Source of the DNA: Anaerolineales bacterium
GTDB taxonomy: Bacteria > Chloroflexota > Anaerolineae > Anaerolineales > Villigracilaceae
Assembly (NCBI GenBank): GCA_021462845.1
Contig: JAJTXU010000025.1
Location: 1 to 33,079 of the forward strand
Direction: 5' to 3'
DNA length: 33,079 nucleotides
In this document: piece by piece, positions 23,032 to 30,801 of the stretch
Layout: the number at the start of each line of letters is the position of its first letter
Numbering within the stretch: the stretch's first letter is position 1
Program-made: the position numbers and the translations under genes
The notes under the pieces: generated by a model
Database searches by the model: none
What the model saw: only the letters and a program-made list of their open reading frames with translations
Told to the model about the DNA's origin: nothing

Positions 23032-24011
23032 TACACCAATGGAGATGACAACGGCTCTCTCGGCACGGATCGCAGATCAATCTCGATTGCCGCGAGCAGT
23101 AACTGAATCCCCAGCAGGACCGAAAGCGTGGGGAGCATCACTGTCCCTGTGGGCGCGGGAATGTTGAGGCTGGCGTATTGAATCCATTTGACGGCGCCGA
23201 AGATCAGACCGAAGAGGAACAGCGGAGTCCCTACCAGAAGGTAAATGCTTCCCATCGTGAAATCGTAAATGAAGTTCTTGAGGATGACGCGCTTGACTAG
23301 CGTGCGGAATAACTTGGGCGGGAATTGGAACAGGATGCGATGGAGGAGCATGTTCGACACTTCGCCTCGGTAACGCGCGGGCATGGGAACGTCTTTCACC
23401 ACCGCGCCGAGCAGGTACAGATTCGCCAACATCGAAGTTTCAAAAAAATAACTTTTATCAATTCCCCTCAACGGCAGTTGCGACAAGGCTTCGGAACGGA
23501 TGGCGACAAACCCGTTCGTGGGGTCGAAGAGATTCCAGTAACCCGTTGCGGCTTTGGAGAGGAAACCCAGCCCCATATTCCCGATGCGCCGGATCAACGG
23601 CATTTGTTGCAGTGACTGAAAATCGCGGAAGCGATTCCCTTTGGTGTAATCCGCTTGTCCGTGAATCAGCGGCGCGATCAATTCGGGCAGGTGAGTCGTG
23701 TCCATTTGCCCGTCGCCGTCTATCTTGACGACGATCTGCGCGCCGAGTTCAAGCGCTTTGCGGAACCCCATCACCATGGCGCCGCCCACGCCTTGATTCG
23801 ATTCGTGACGGATCAATGTGATGCGTTTATCTTTTTTAGCAATTGCCTCAACGATGTTTGATGTTGAATCAGGCGAAGCATCATCCACAACGATGATATG
23901 TTTGATGTATTTGGGAATCCCCTGCAACACGGATTGAATCTCCCGCTCCACGCGATAGCAGGGAACTACGACAGAGATGTTATATTTTTGAAGGGTGGGA
24001 GTGGATGGCAT
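23031..24011 (-). CDS. Family 2 glycosyltransferase (polyprenyl-phosphate sugar transferase-like)
   Basis: 326 aa. The GT-A domain begins NISVVVPCYRVEREI, with IIVVDDASPDST (nucleotide-binding Asp pair) and VKIDGDGQMDTTHL (the DxD-like metal motif). DYTKGNRFRD is typical of the dolichyl/undecaprenyl-phosphate mannose or glucose synthase branch. Two C-terminal TM helices follow (about 245-268 and 290-312). It probably loads a sugar on a lipid carrier at the cytoplasmic face of the membrane. The sugar cannot be told. No linked polysaccharide genes are nearby. Confidence 0.88.
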   Translation of the reverse strand: MPSTPTLQKYNISVVVPCYRVEREIQSVLQGIPKYIKHIIVVDDASPDSTSNIVEAIAKKDKRITLIRHESNQGVGGAMVMGFRKALELGAQIVVKIDGDGQMDTTHLPELIAPLIHGQADYTKGNRFRDFQSLQQMPLIRRIGNMGLGFLSKAATGYWNLFDPTNGFVAIRSEALSQLPLRGIDKSYFFETSMLANLYLLGAVVKDVPMPARYRGEVSNMLLHRILFQFPPKLFRTLVKRVILKNFIYDFTMGSIYLLVGTPLFLFGLIFGAVKWIQYASLNIPAPTGTVMLPTLSVLLGIQLLLAAIEIDLRSVPREPLSSPLV

Positions 24012-24014
24012 TTA

Positions 24015-24115
24015 TCTTTTTGAACCGCGAAGCCTTGCACTGAGCTTGTCGAAGTGACGCAAAGATCGCGAAGTTTAATTTTTTTCTTTGCGCGCTTTGC
24101 GCCCTTAGCGGTACA
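24015..24115. repeat. ACCGCGAAG/CGCAAAG word hairpin with nested REP-like unit
   Basis: AACCGCGAAG and GACGCAAAGATCGCGAAG on the left face CTTTGCGCGCTTTGCGC and CCTTAGCGGT on the right. CCTTGCACTGAGCTTGTCGA (24031-24050) inside the left arm is the inverse of the REP-like unit at 19124-19147. Confidence 0.6.
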
Positions 24116-24117
24116 TA

Positions 24118-25785
24118 TTACTCGACCGAAATAATAAATTGATAATGTTCCTGCCCGCCCTCTTGCACTTCGATGTCCTGCTCGCTGTATTTTTTGCGCA
24201 TCACATCCGCGATGCGATTGGCTTCGGCGGGAGGCATGTCTTGTCCGAAATAGAAAGTGATGAGTTCATGCTCCGCCGCTTCCGCTTTTTCGAGGAAGAC
24301 CGTGACAGCCTCTTCGACCGAATTGGATGAAGCAACCAGTTTGCCGTCGAGCAGTGCGATGACCTGACCCTCTTTCACGTTCACGCCGTCAATCTCCACG
24401 TTGCGGACCGCGACGGTGATGTCGCCGGTCTTCACGGCGGCTAGGGCTTTGATCATCTTCTCCGCGACCGAATCAACCTCCCCGTCGGGTTGAAGCGCGA
24501 GCATCGCCGTGAGTCCCTGCGGAACGGAGCGAGTCGGCACCACCGCGACCTGTTTTACCGTCACATCCTTTGCCTGGTTCGCCGCCATGACGATGTTCTT
24601 GTTGTTCGGCAGGATGATGACTTTATCGGTGGGCAAATTTTCGAACGAACTCAAAATATCCTGCGTGGAGGGGTTCATCGTCTGCCCGCCTTTGACGACC
24701 GCCGCCGCGCCGAGGCTGGCGAAGATGCGGCTCAAGCCGGCGCCCGGCGAAACGACCACCACCGCAATATGACCCGGCTCGACCGGCGCGAACGAGATCG
24801 CGCCCGCTTTGCTTTTTTGAATGTCGTCCATTTGCGCGAGCAGATTTTCCATCGCCACTTTGGTGATCGTGCCAAGCCCCATGATGTAATCAATCGGCTC
24901 ATATCTTTTTTCGAGCGGCACGTGGATGTGCATGCGATACATGCCCTCGCCCTCGCCCACTTGAATGGACGTGCCCATCTCCTCGAGCCGCCCATAAAAT
25001 TTTTGCAGATCAAAGTTTTGCGGCGGCATAAAATCCACGACCACTTCGTAATCTTGTCCCTCTTCCACTTCTTCGAGCGCGCCTTGCAAGTTCATCGCCG
25101 AGATCGGTTGCACGCTCATCAACGGCGCGTCGAGCGACTCGCCATACACGTGGCGCAGCATTCCCTCCAAAATAAAAAACAAACCTTTGCCGCCCGAATC
25201 GACGACGCCGGCTTGTTTGAGCAGAGGCAGGAGATCGGGAGTCCGCTGGACGGCTTCGTCTGCCGCGCGCACCGCCACTTCGAGGATGGTGATCGCGTCG
25301 CTCGTGGACTGGAGGGCTGCTTCAGTCGCGTCAGCCACTCCGCGTATGACGGTTAGAATCGTCCCCTCCACCGGCTTGACCACGCCTTTGTATGCCGTGT
25401 CGCGCGCTTCGGCGAATCCTTTGGCGAGCGACTCGCCGTCCAATGTTTCGCGTTCATGCACCGCGCGCGCGAACCCGCGCCAAATTTGCGAAAGGATCAC
25501 GCCTGAATTGCCGCGCGCACCCATCAACGCGCCTTTCGCCACGCCTGCCGCCATGTCACTCACCTTACGGTGACTCGAATCTTTGATCTCGTTCCACGCC
25601 GATTGCATGGTCAGCGTCATGTTCGTGCCGGTGTCGCCGTCGGGGACGGGGAACACGTTCAGCGCGTTGACGATCTGCTGGTTGACGCGGAGCCACGTCA
25701 TGCCAGCCTCCACCAGCCGCTTCATAGATTGACCGTTGATGGTCTTTTTACGCAAGCCTTCGACACGTTGGGTATCCACAGTCAT
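24118..25785 (-). CDS. fakA: Fatty acid kinase ATP-binding subunit FakA (YloV, DAK2/DhaL domain)
   Basis: 555 aa. Phosphorylates exogenous fatty acids bound to a FakB/DegV partner. Residues about 35-210 are a DhaL/DAK2 kinase domain with NALNVFPVPDGDTGTNM (metal Asp residues), MGARGNSGVILSQIWRG and GVVDSGGKGLFFILEG. The C-terminal half (about 240-555) is the FakA middle and DegV-like region, ending QEHYQFIISVE. Length matches S. aureus FakA (548). AGGAGA lies about 9 bases before the ATG. Next upstream is asp23, a conserved pairing. No fakB is in the window. Confidence 0.92.
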   Translation of the reverse strand: MTVDTQRVEGLRKKTINGQSMKRLVEAGMTWLRVNQQIVNALNVFPVPDGDTGTNMTLTMQSAWNEIKDSSHRKVSDMAAGVAKGALMGARGNSGVILSQIWRGFARAVHERETLDGESLAKGFAEARDTAYKGVVKPVEGTILTVIRGVADATEAALQSTSDAITILEVAVRAADEAVQRTPDLLPLLKQAGVVDSGGKGLFFILEGMLRHVYGESLDAPLMSVQPISAMNLQGALEEVEEGQDYEVVVDFMPPQNFDLQKFYGRLEEMGTSIQVGEGEGMYRMHIHVPLEKRYEPIDYIMGLGTITKVAMENLLAQMDDIQKSKAGAISFAPVEPGHIAVVVVSPGAGLSRIFASLGAAAVVKGGQTMNPSTQDILSSFENLPTDKVIILPNNKNIVMAANQAKDVTVKQVAVVPTRSVPQGLTAMLALQPDGEVDSVAEKMIKALAAVKTGDITVAVRNVEIDGVNVKEGQVIALLDGKLVASSNSVEEAVTVFLEKAEAAEHELITFYFGQDMPPAEANRIADVMRKKYSEQDIEVQEGGQEHYQFIISVE

Positions 25786-25803
25786 GCAAGTATTCTCCTG
25801 AAA

Positions 25804-26063
25804 CAGTTAGTAAATTCCTGTCCGCAGTTCAACTGCGGACAAATAAAAACTTTGATTGCCTTACACCTTCAGAATCGGGACGCTGATGAACGCAGAAAAA
25901 CGCAGATTTTTTTCTTTTTGTCAGCGTGAATCAGCGTTCACACTTGCACCTGACGCAAGTGCAGGTGTCTGCGTCCAAAAAGGGTTCTGTAAGGTAATCA
26001 GACAAAAGCTCTTGTTAGGGATGCAGTTGTACTGCATCCCAGCCCGCAGTACAACTGCGGACG
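25804..26063. repeat. Cluster of palindromes and word repeats between asp23 and fakA
   Basis: In order: TGTCCGCAGTT-C-AACTGCGGACA (25819-25841); an imperfect hairpin of GGACGCTGATGAACGC with GCGTGAATCAGCGTTC (25874-25945); overlapping CACTTGC/GCAAGTG and CACCTG/CAGGTG pairs (about 25941-25968); GGGATGCAGT-TGT-ACTGCATCCC (26018-26040); CCGCAGTACAACTGCGG (26044-26060). The 298-base gap has no ORF. Confidence 0.8.
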
Positions 26064-26083
26064 AACGAAGATAATTTACACTC

Positions 26084-26440
26084 TTAATCAGTGTCGCTCA
26101 CGCGCAGTCCCGCTACGTGGACGTTCACAGAATTCACTTTCAAGCCAAGCGCCTTCTCCACGTGAAAACGGACGGTGTTCGCCACGCTTTCGGCGACACT
26201 GCTGATGCGCGTGCCGTATTCAACGATAATGTGGATCTCGATGTCAAGCTCTTCGCCGTTGTAGCGCACCGTGATTCCACGCGAGGGGTCGCGCGTAATG
26301 GATTTCATCAACCCGTCCGCGAGGTTGCGAGCCGCCAGCCCCACCACGCCATACGATTCGAGCGTCGCCTGGCAGGCTATCGTCGCCACCGCGTTCGGGG
26401 AGATGTGGATACCTCCCAATGTTGTCGTATCTTCGCCCAT
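26084..26440 (-). CDS. Asp23/Gls24 family envelope-stress protein (YloU)
   Basis: 118 aa. GGIHISPNAVATIACQATLE and GVVGLAARNLADGLMK form the N-terminal half; GITVRYNGEELDIEIHIIVE, YGTRISSVAESVANTVRFHV and VNSVNVHVAGLRV form the Asp23 alpha/beta core. Family members associate with the inner face of the membrane and are linked to cell-envelope homeostasis. AGAGGTAATC precedes the ATG. It is followed by fakA and lies back to back with rpmB, as yloU-yloV and rpmB do in Bacillus. Confidence 0.92.
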   Translation of the reverse strand: MGEDTTTLGGIHISPNAVATIACQATLESYGVVGLAARNLADGLMKSITRDPSRGITVRYNGEELDIEIHIIVEYGTRISSVAESVANTVRFHVEKALGLKVNSVNVHVAGLRVSDTD

Positions 26441-26494
26441 GATTACCTCTTGCTTCTATTTTAACCTGAGTTTCGGTGAAATTAGGGGAATAAA

Positions 26495-26580
26495 ACCTCA
26501 GCCACAGATTACACGGATTTTGGTTTTTTCTGTGAGAATCCGTGCGGCGCGTGGCGCCATGGCGACATAATCCGTGGCAA
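26495..26580. repeat. CCACAGATTACACGGATT word hairpin
   Basis: CCACAGATTACACGGATTTT on the left and GAATCCGTGCGG plus ATAATCCGTGG on the right form an imperfect inverted repeat with a GC-rich palindromic centre (GGCGCGTGGCGCC). It lies between the asp23 start and the rpmB promoter. Confidence 0.65.
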
Positions 26581-26611
26581 AAGATTTTTGACTTTCGGCA
26601 TCGCAAATGGC

Positions 26612-26640
26612 TTGCCTGCCATTAAGTCACGTGGTAAAAT
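26612..26640 (+). promoter_or_regulatory. rpmB promoter
   Basis: TTGCCT (26612-26617), a 17-base spacer and TAAAAT (26635-26640). The leader then has a small GCCTT-CAAC-AAGGC hairpin at about 26645-26658, possibly a ribosomal-protein control site. Confidence 0.65.
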
Positions 26641-26700
26641 GCCGTGCCTTCAACAAGGCAAACGTTTCGGAATTATAGCAAGGAAAGGAAATCGTACGTC

Positions 26701-26886
26701 ATGGCTAAGTGTGCAAACTGCGGAAAATCCACCACCTTCGGGCATAGTCGCTCGTTCTCACAACGCGCCACCAACCGCGCCTTCAAACCCAACCTCCAGA
26801 AGACCATCGTGATGGAAAAGGGTCGCGTGGTGCGCAAGGTGTTATGCACCAAGTGCATCAAGGCGATGAGCAAGTCTGTCGCGTAA
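26701..26886 (+). CDS. rpmB: Ribosomal protein bL28
   Basis: 61 aa from the ATG at 26701. A large-subunit protein. MAKCANCGKSTTFGHSRSFS carries one CxxC and VLCTKCIKAMSKS another, so this is the zinc-binding (C+) form. RATNRAFKPNLQ and EKGRVVRKVLCTKC are family segments. An upstream GTG at 26644 is open but adds an unrelated extension overlapping the leader hairpin. An intrinsic terminator follows. Confidence 0.96.
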   Translation: MAKCANCGKSTTFGHSRSFSQRATNRAFKPNLQKTIVMEKGRVVRKVLCTKCIKAMSKSVA

Positions 26887-26908
26887 GGATTTTATCCCCA
26901 TAAAAAAG

Positions 26909-26932
26909 TCACGGCAAACGCCGTGATTTTTT
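26909..26932 (+). terminator. rpmB intrinsic terminator
   Basis: TCACGGC (26909-26915), loop AAAC, GCCGTGA (26920-26926), then six T. An A run on the other side lets it also serve the convergent rpe gene. Confidence 0.93.
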
Positions 26933-26935
26933 GTT

Positions 26936-26985
26936 TAATACGCAGTACGCAATACGAAGTACTGCGTGCTACGTACTGCGTAATT
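26936..26985. repeat. CGCAGTACG word repeat forming the rpe 3' end
   Basis: Permutations of TACGCAGTACGC, AATACG and CTGCGTGCTACGTACTGCG. The last rpe codons and stop (on the minus strand CGC AGT ACG TAG) lie within it. The word also occurs at 7944-7968. Confidence 0.7.
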
Positions 26986-27637
26986 TTGCTTGCAAACTTC
27001 GGATACCAGCCTTCGTCCCCTTCGGATGCTTGAACACCGCCGTCGCGGCGACGAAGACATCTGCCCCAGCCTTCTTCATTTTCGGGAGCGTCTCCGCGTC
27101 AATGCCGCCGTCCACTTCGATGCGCGCGGACGATCTTAGCGCGTCCAATTTCTTGCGGATCTCTTTCACCTTCGCCACAGCGGACGGGATGAACTTCTGA
27201 CCGGAGTAGCCGGGGTTGACGCTCATCACTAGAATGAGATCCGCGTCGCCCAACACCGCCTCGATCGCGCCGACGGGCGTGCCGGGGTTCAAGGCGACGC
27301 CGGCTCCACACCCCAGCGACTTGATGTGTTGAAGCGTGCGATGAATGTGTGGACAAGCCTCAATGTGAACGGTGATATTGTCCGCGCCCGCGTTGGCAAA
27401 CGACTCGAGGTGACGTTCGGGCTTTTCGATCATCAAATGCGCATCGAGCGGAAGTTTCGTGGCGCGCTTGCAGGCTTCCACGATGAACGGTCCCATGGTG
27501 ATGTTCGGCACGAAATGCCCGTCCATCACGTCAATGTGGATCCAATCGGCTTTAGAGGATTCGCACGCGGCGAGTTCTTCGCCGAGGCGCGTAAAGTCTG
27601 CGGAGAGGATGGAGGGGGCAAGTAGATGTTTGGGCAT
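26969..27637 (-). CDS. rpe: Ribulose-phosphate 3-epimerase
   Basis: 222 aa from the ATG at 27637. Interconverts ribulose-5-P and xylulose-5-P. LLAPSILSADFTRLGEEL is the family start; WIHIDVMDGHFVPNITMGP holds the metal His and catalytic Asp; DAHLMIEKPERHL, LILVMSVNPGYSGQKFIP and EVDGGIDAETLPKM follow in order. Upstream in-frame sequence overlaps the hairpin repeat and is not coding. No clear Shine-Dalgarno is present. The last four residues (LRST) and the stop are encoded by a word repeat, so the C-terminus may have been altered by repeat insertion. Confidence 0.95.
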   Translation of the reverse strand: MPKHLLAPSILSADFTRLGEELAACESSKADWIHIDVMDGHFVPNITMGPFIVEACKRATKLPLDAHLMIEKPERHLESFANAGADNITVHIEACPHIHRTLQHIKSLGCGAGVALNPGTPVGAIEAVLGDADLILVMSVNPGYSGQKFIPSAVAKVKEIRKKLDALRSSARIEVDGGIDAETLPKMKKAGADVFVAATAVFKHPKGTKAGIRSLQAKLRST

Positions 27638-27649
27638 GATAAGCAGGTC

Positions 27650-27790
27650 GGTGGTTGAGTAGTCCCGCATGCAATTCGCGGGACGTATCGAAACCACTAA
27701 TATTCAAAATAGCTTCTCTTTCAAAATTATTTTTGAAACTTGTTGGTTTCGATACGGGCGAGACGAGCACTCGCCCTACTCAACCAACGA
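27650..27790. repeat. Paired-hairpin repeat, copy C
   Basis: Unit 1: GGTGGTTGAGTAG, inner stem TCCCGC/GCGGGA, CGTATCGAAACCAC. Unit 2 inverse: TTGGTTTCGATACG, inner stem GGCGAG/CTCGCC, CTACTCAACCAA. The outer stem carries C-to-T changes relative to A and B on both arms (GGTTGAG with CAACC and GAAACC), keeping pairing. The spacer is AT-rich (AAAATAGC, TTTCAAAATTATTTTTGAAA). Confidence 0.85.
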
Positions 27791-27797
27791 GGTAACA

Positions 27798-28865
27798 CTA
27801 ACGCGGGTTATACACGAAGTAAATATAGATCCAAAATGGGATCAGCCCGCCCACAGAAATGAGCGCGAGCAGGGCAAGCCCAATAGTTGCCCAATCAGCA
27901 TCAAAGGAGGAAGATGCGGAGGGTGGGTAGGCAGGCCGAGGGGTGGAAGGAACCGGTTCGTAGGCTGGGATCGGTTCGGGCTGCTGGTAGGTTGTCACCG
28001 CTTCGGGAGTCAACGCCAGGGCAGGCGCGGGAGTCGATTCGCGTTGGGTCCCGAATTTGAGGAGGACGCGCCCGAGTTGGTCGGCGGTACGATACCGCGC
28101 GGAAGGTTCCTTCGATAACACCTTCATGACGATCTCTTCGAGCGCGGGCGGAATATCGGGAACGTATTCGTTGATGGGAATGGGCTGTTCTTCGAGGTGC
28201 ATGCGGGCGAGTTCGTCGCTGGTGGGGGCGTTAAACGGCAGGGCGCCGGTCAGGATTTCGTATAAGACAATGCCCAGCGAGTACACATCGGAAGCTGGAG
28301 AGGGCGCTTCGCCAACGGCTTGCTCGGGTGAAAAATATTGCGGCGAGCCCCAGACCACATCGGCGCGTTCGTCTGGCATGATCGTGGAGAGGGCGCGGGC
28401 GATACCGAAGTCGGTCACTTTGAGGCGGTTGTCGGGGGTGAGGATCATGTTGTGCGGCTTGATATCGCAGTGGACAAGCCCGGCGCGGTGGGCATAACCG
28501 ATGCCGGCGCAGGCTTGCACCATGATGGGAATCCCCTCCTCCACGCTGAAGCGTCCGCGCTGGCGCAGGATGGTCTTCAAATCTTTGCCAGGGATGTATT
28601 CCATGACGATGTATAACTGCCCGAAGTCGAAGCCGAAATCGTGGACGGTGACGATGTTCGGGTGCGAAAGGTTCGCCGCGGCGCGCGCTTCCATTTTGAA
28701 GCGCTCCTGAAAGGCCGGGTCCTGGGAGTATTTCTCGTGCAAAACTTTAATGGCAACGTTGCGTTCGAGCATCAGGTCGCGCGCGCGATAGACGTTCGAC
28801 ATTCCGCCCGTGCCGAGTTGCTCGAGCAGTTGATAACGTTTGTTGAGAAGCGCGCCGGATTCCAT
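27798..28865 (-). CDS. Membrane-anchored Ser/Thr protein kinase (PknB-like, non-RD)
   Basis: 355 aa. The kinase domain (about 11-270) has LGTGGMSNVYRARD (P-loop), VAIKVL (Lys), HCDIKPHN (catalytic loop, with Cys in place of the Arg of HRD), VTDFGIARAL (DFG) and SDVYSLGIVLYEILTG. A Pro/Thr-rich linker (about 280-320) leads to one C-terminal TM helix (about 327-350) with only a few residues outside, so there is no sensor domain such as PASTA. A TATAAT (28880-28875) ends 9 bases before the ATG with no Shine-Dalgarno between, suggesting a very short or absent 5' leader. The substrate is unknown. Confidence 0.92.
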   Translation of the reverse strand: MESGALLNKRYQLLEQLGTGGMSNVYRARDLMLERNVAIKVLHEKYSQDPAFQERFKMEARAAANLSHPNIVTVHDFGFDFGQLYIVMEYIPGKDLKTILRQRGRFSVEEGIPIMVQACAGIGYAHRAGLVHCDIKPHNMILTPDNRLKVTDFGIARALSTIMPDERADVVWGSPQYFSPEQAVGEAPSPASDVYSLGIVLYEILTGALPFNAPTSDELARMHLEEQPIPINEYVPDIPPALEEIVMKVLSKEPSARYRTADQLGRVLLKFGTQRESTPAPALALTPEAVTTYQQPEPIPAYEPVPSTPRPAYPPSASSSFDADWATIGLALLALISVGGLIPFWIYIYFVYNPR

Positions 28866-28874
28866 GATGAAAAG

Positions 28875-28880
28875 ATTATA
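28875..28880 (-). promoter_or_regulatory. -10 box of the kinase gene
   Basis: Perfect TATAAT on the minus strand 9 bases before the start codon; the -35 is weak. The predicted start of transcription is within about 2 bases of the ATG. Confidence 0.5.
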
Positions 28881-28896
28881 TCATCTCAATTTCAAC

Positions 28897-28927
28897 CAAA
28901 AGCCCCCGCAAAATGCGAGGGCTTTTG
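28897..28927 (-). terminator. Terminator of the phn operon
   Basis: CAAAAGCCC pairs with GGGCTTTTG (9 bp), then one C-A mismatch, then three further pairs around an AAAAT loop. It lies 27 bases after the phnE stop and between phnE and the kinase promoter. Confidence 0.85.
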
Positions 28928-28953
28928 ATATTGAATGCGATCTACATTGCGCG

Positions 28954-30798
28954 TTAGACGTATTTTTCTCGTAACATGGAGGAGATATAGTCCATGCTGG
29001 CGACCACAATAGCGATGGCAAGCATTTGCGCGCTGGCGGCGCGATAGTTGAGCAGGTTAATGTTCTGCTGTAACAGGAAGCCGATGCCGCCGCCGCCCAC
29101 AAAACCGATGATGGTGGACATGCGCACGTTGATATCCCAGCGATACATGGTGTACGAAATATACGGCGGCACGATCTGCGGGATCACCGCATAGATGATG
29201 GTCTGCAAGCGATTTGCGCCGGTGGCTTGAATCGCTTCCAATGGACCGGGCTGGATACTTTCCACTTGTTCGGAATAGAGTTTCGCCAGGCTGACAATGG
29301 TGTGCAAGCCGAGCGCCATCACGCCGGCGAAGGGACCGATGCCCACCGCAATCACAAAAACGATCGCCATCACCAGCGCCTCGACAGAACGCAAGCCGTT
29401 GAGGATCGTGCGTGTCACATAATAGATGACCATGCCGGTGGAAAGCGTATCCTTGGGTTTGGTGATCAACGCTATAACCAACCCGAGCAAGCCTCCAACA
29501 ATGAGCGGACCCCATAGCACATAAACGGACTGACCAATCTGGTACAACCATTCAACCAACCACCCAAATAGCCCGAACAGCGTCGCGCCGGCGAGGGTGG
29601 CAAATAGAATGTTGAGCAGACGTATCGCGCTGGGCGCCAGTCTTTCAGAAGCGCGCTGACCCGTCCGTCCCAGAAAACTGCTCAACGCGCTGCCGGTCGC
29701 CAGACCTCCCAGCACGGGGGTTGTGATTGCGATAATATCGCCAAGTTGGAACAGAAAGTTTCCCAAAAATGCCAGCGAACCGAGCCCGGCAATCCCCAAC
29801 AAGCCTACATTGATCGCCAAGTGGGCAAGTTGGAACAAGCCGTAAAAGGCAACCAGCACTGTAATAAACAAGACGATCAGACGCAGAATTTGGGTTGTTT
29901 TATTCGGCTTGGAGGTTTCTTCCTCGGGCAAAGCCCAGCGTAACCCCAGAGAAGCAAGGATCGGGGTCAACACAACAAAAAGCACGTTGACGGGAATATT
30001 CTCCGCAAAAGGAGCGCTCAACGTTCCAACCCAACTCACCAACAAATACCCCACAGCAATTCCAAGGGGCCAGCCCAACAGAGATAATGAAATACTCGTC
30101 AGCGGGCTTCTCACAGATTTCATCAGGTTACGCGCGGCAATGAAACTAAGCGGGATGGCAAGAATAGTGCCGAGAGTGGTCGCCAATAAGGCGAGAAACA
30201 CGGTTTCGATGATCTTGTTCCATGTGTCCCGCGCGGTTTGGGTGAACTGCGGGGTGCCCACATTTCGCCGCATGGTAACGCGGATAAATTGCACCTCGTC
30301 GCTGGGACGTTTAGGCAGTTTGATCGCCACGGCAAAACTTCCATCCGCGTCAGTGGTGGCAGTATCGTTGCCCAGTTCCACTACATTGGTCGGGTCGCTC
30401 CCCGGCACAAAGCGAACCGGTCCGCTGGAATTAGGGACGAATTTAAAACCCTCCACTGTGACCATTTCCCCCGGTTCCGCGCAGGACGGGGTGACTGTCA
30501 CGTACGGACCCGACGTATCCGGCGCCTCGACGATTCCGCCGTCCGCCGGGCAAGTCACATAGACGGGGGCAGTGAAGGCTTCGGCAACCTGCTCGTATTC
30601 GAATATATCCGGCTGAGCCAACGCGCGCGTCACGCGCACGAGGCTTTCCTGGCGTCGTTCGCTGCGCAGTTGTTCAAGATCGATCTTGGTGATCTGGAAG
30701 CCGTACGCATAAACGATCAAGCCTGCCAGAACGGCAAGCCCCGTGCCCAGAGATTTCCAGGGGGATGATTTTTTCTCGTTCTTATTGGGTTCCTTCAT
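28954..30798 (-). CDS. phnE: Phosphonate/phosphite-type ABC transporter permease PhnE, enlarged
   Basis: 614 aa against about 260-290 for typical PhnE. TM1 about 18-36. Residues about 60-190 are an extracytoplasmic domain whose PYVTVTPSCAEPGEMVTVEG and NDTATTDADGSFAVAIKLP segments resemble an Ig/TIG-like beta domain with two Cys. The permease core resumes at DTWNKIIETVFLALLATTLG and is split by about 200 residues with some five extra TM helices (about 235-440). The coupling loop is LEAIQATGANRLQTIIYAVIP, and the end is IGFVGGGGIGFLLQQNINLL (in part). It starts 3 bases after phnC. The whole could be a fusion or an expanded lineage-specific permease. Confidence 0.88.
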   Translation of the reverse strand: MKEPNKNEKKSSPWKSLGTGLAVLAGLIVYAYGFQITKIDLEQLRSERRQESLVRVTRALAQPDIFEYEQVAEAFTAPVYVTCPADGGIVEAPDTSGPYVTVTPSCAEPGEMVTVEGFKFVPNSSGPVRFVPGSDPTNVVELGNDTATTDADGSFAVAIKLPKRPSDEVQFIRVTMRRNVGTPQFTQTARDTWNKIIETVFLALLATTLGTILAIPLSFIAARNLMKSVRSPLTSISLSLLGWPLGIAVGYLLVSWVGTLSAPFAENIPVNVLFVVLTPILASLGLRWALPEEETSKPNKTTQILRLIVLFITVLVAFYGLFQLAHLAINVGLLGIAGLGSLAFLGNFLFQLGDIIAITTPVLGGLATGSALSSFLGRTGQRASERLAPSAIRLLNILFATLAGATLFGLFGWLVEWLYQIGQSVYVLWGPLIVGGLLGLVIALITKPKDTLSTGMVIYYVTRTILNGLRSVEALVMAIVFVIAVGIGPFAGVMALGLHTIVSLAKLYSEQVESIQPGPLEAIQATGANRLQTIIYAVIPQIVPPYISYTMYRWDINVRMSTIIGFVGGGGIGFLLQQNINLLNYRAASAQMLAIAIVVASMDYISSMLREKYV

Positions 30799-30801
30799 GG
30801 C

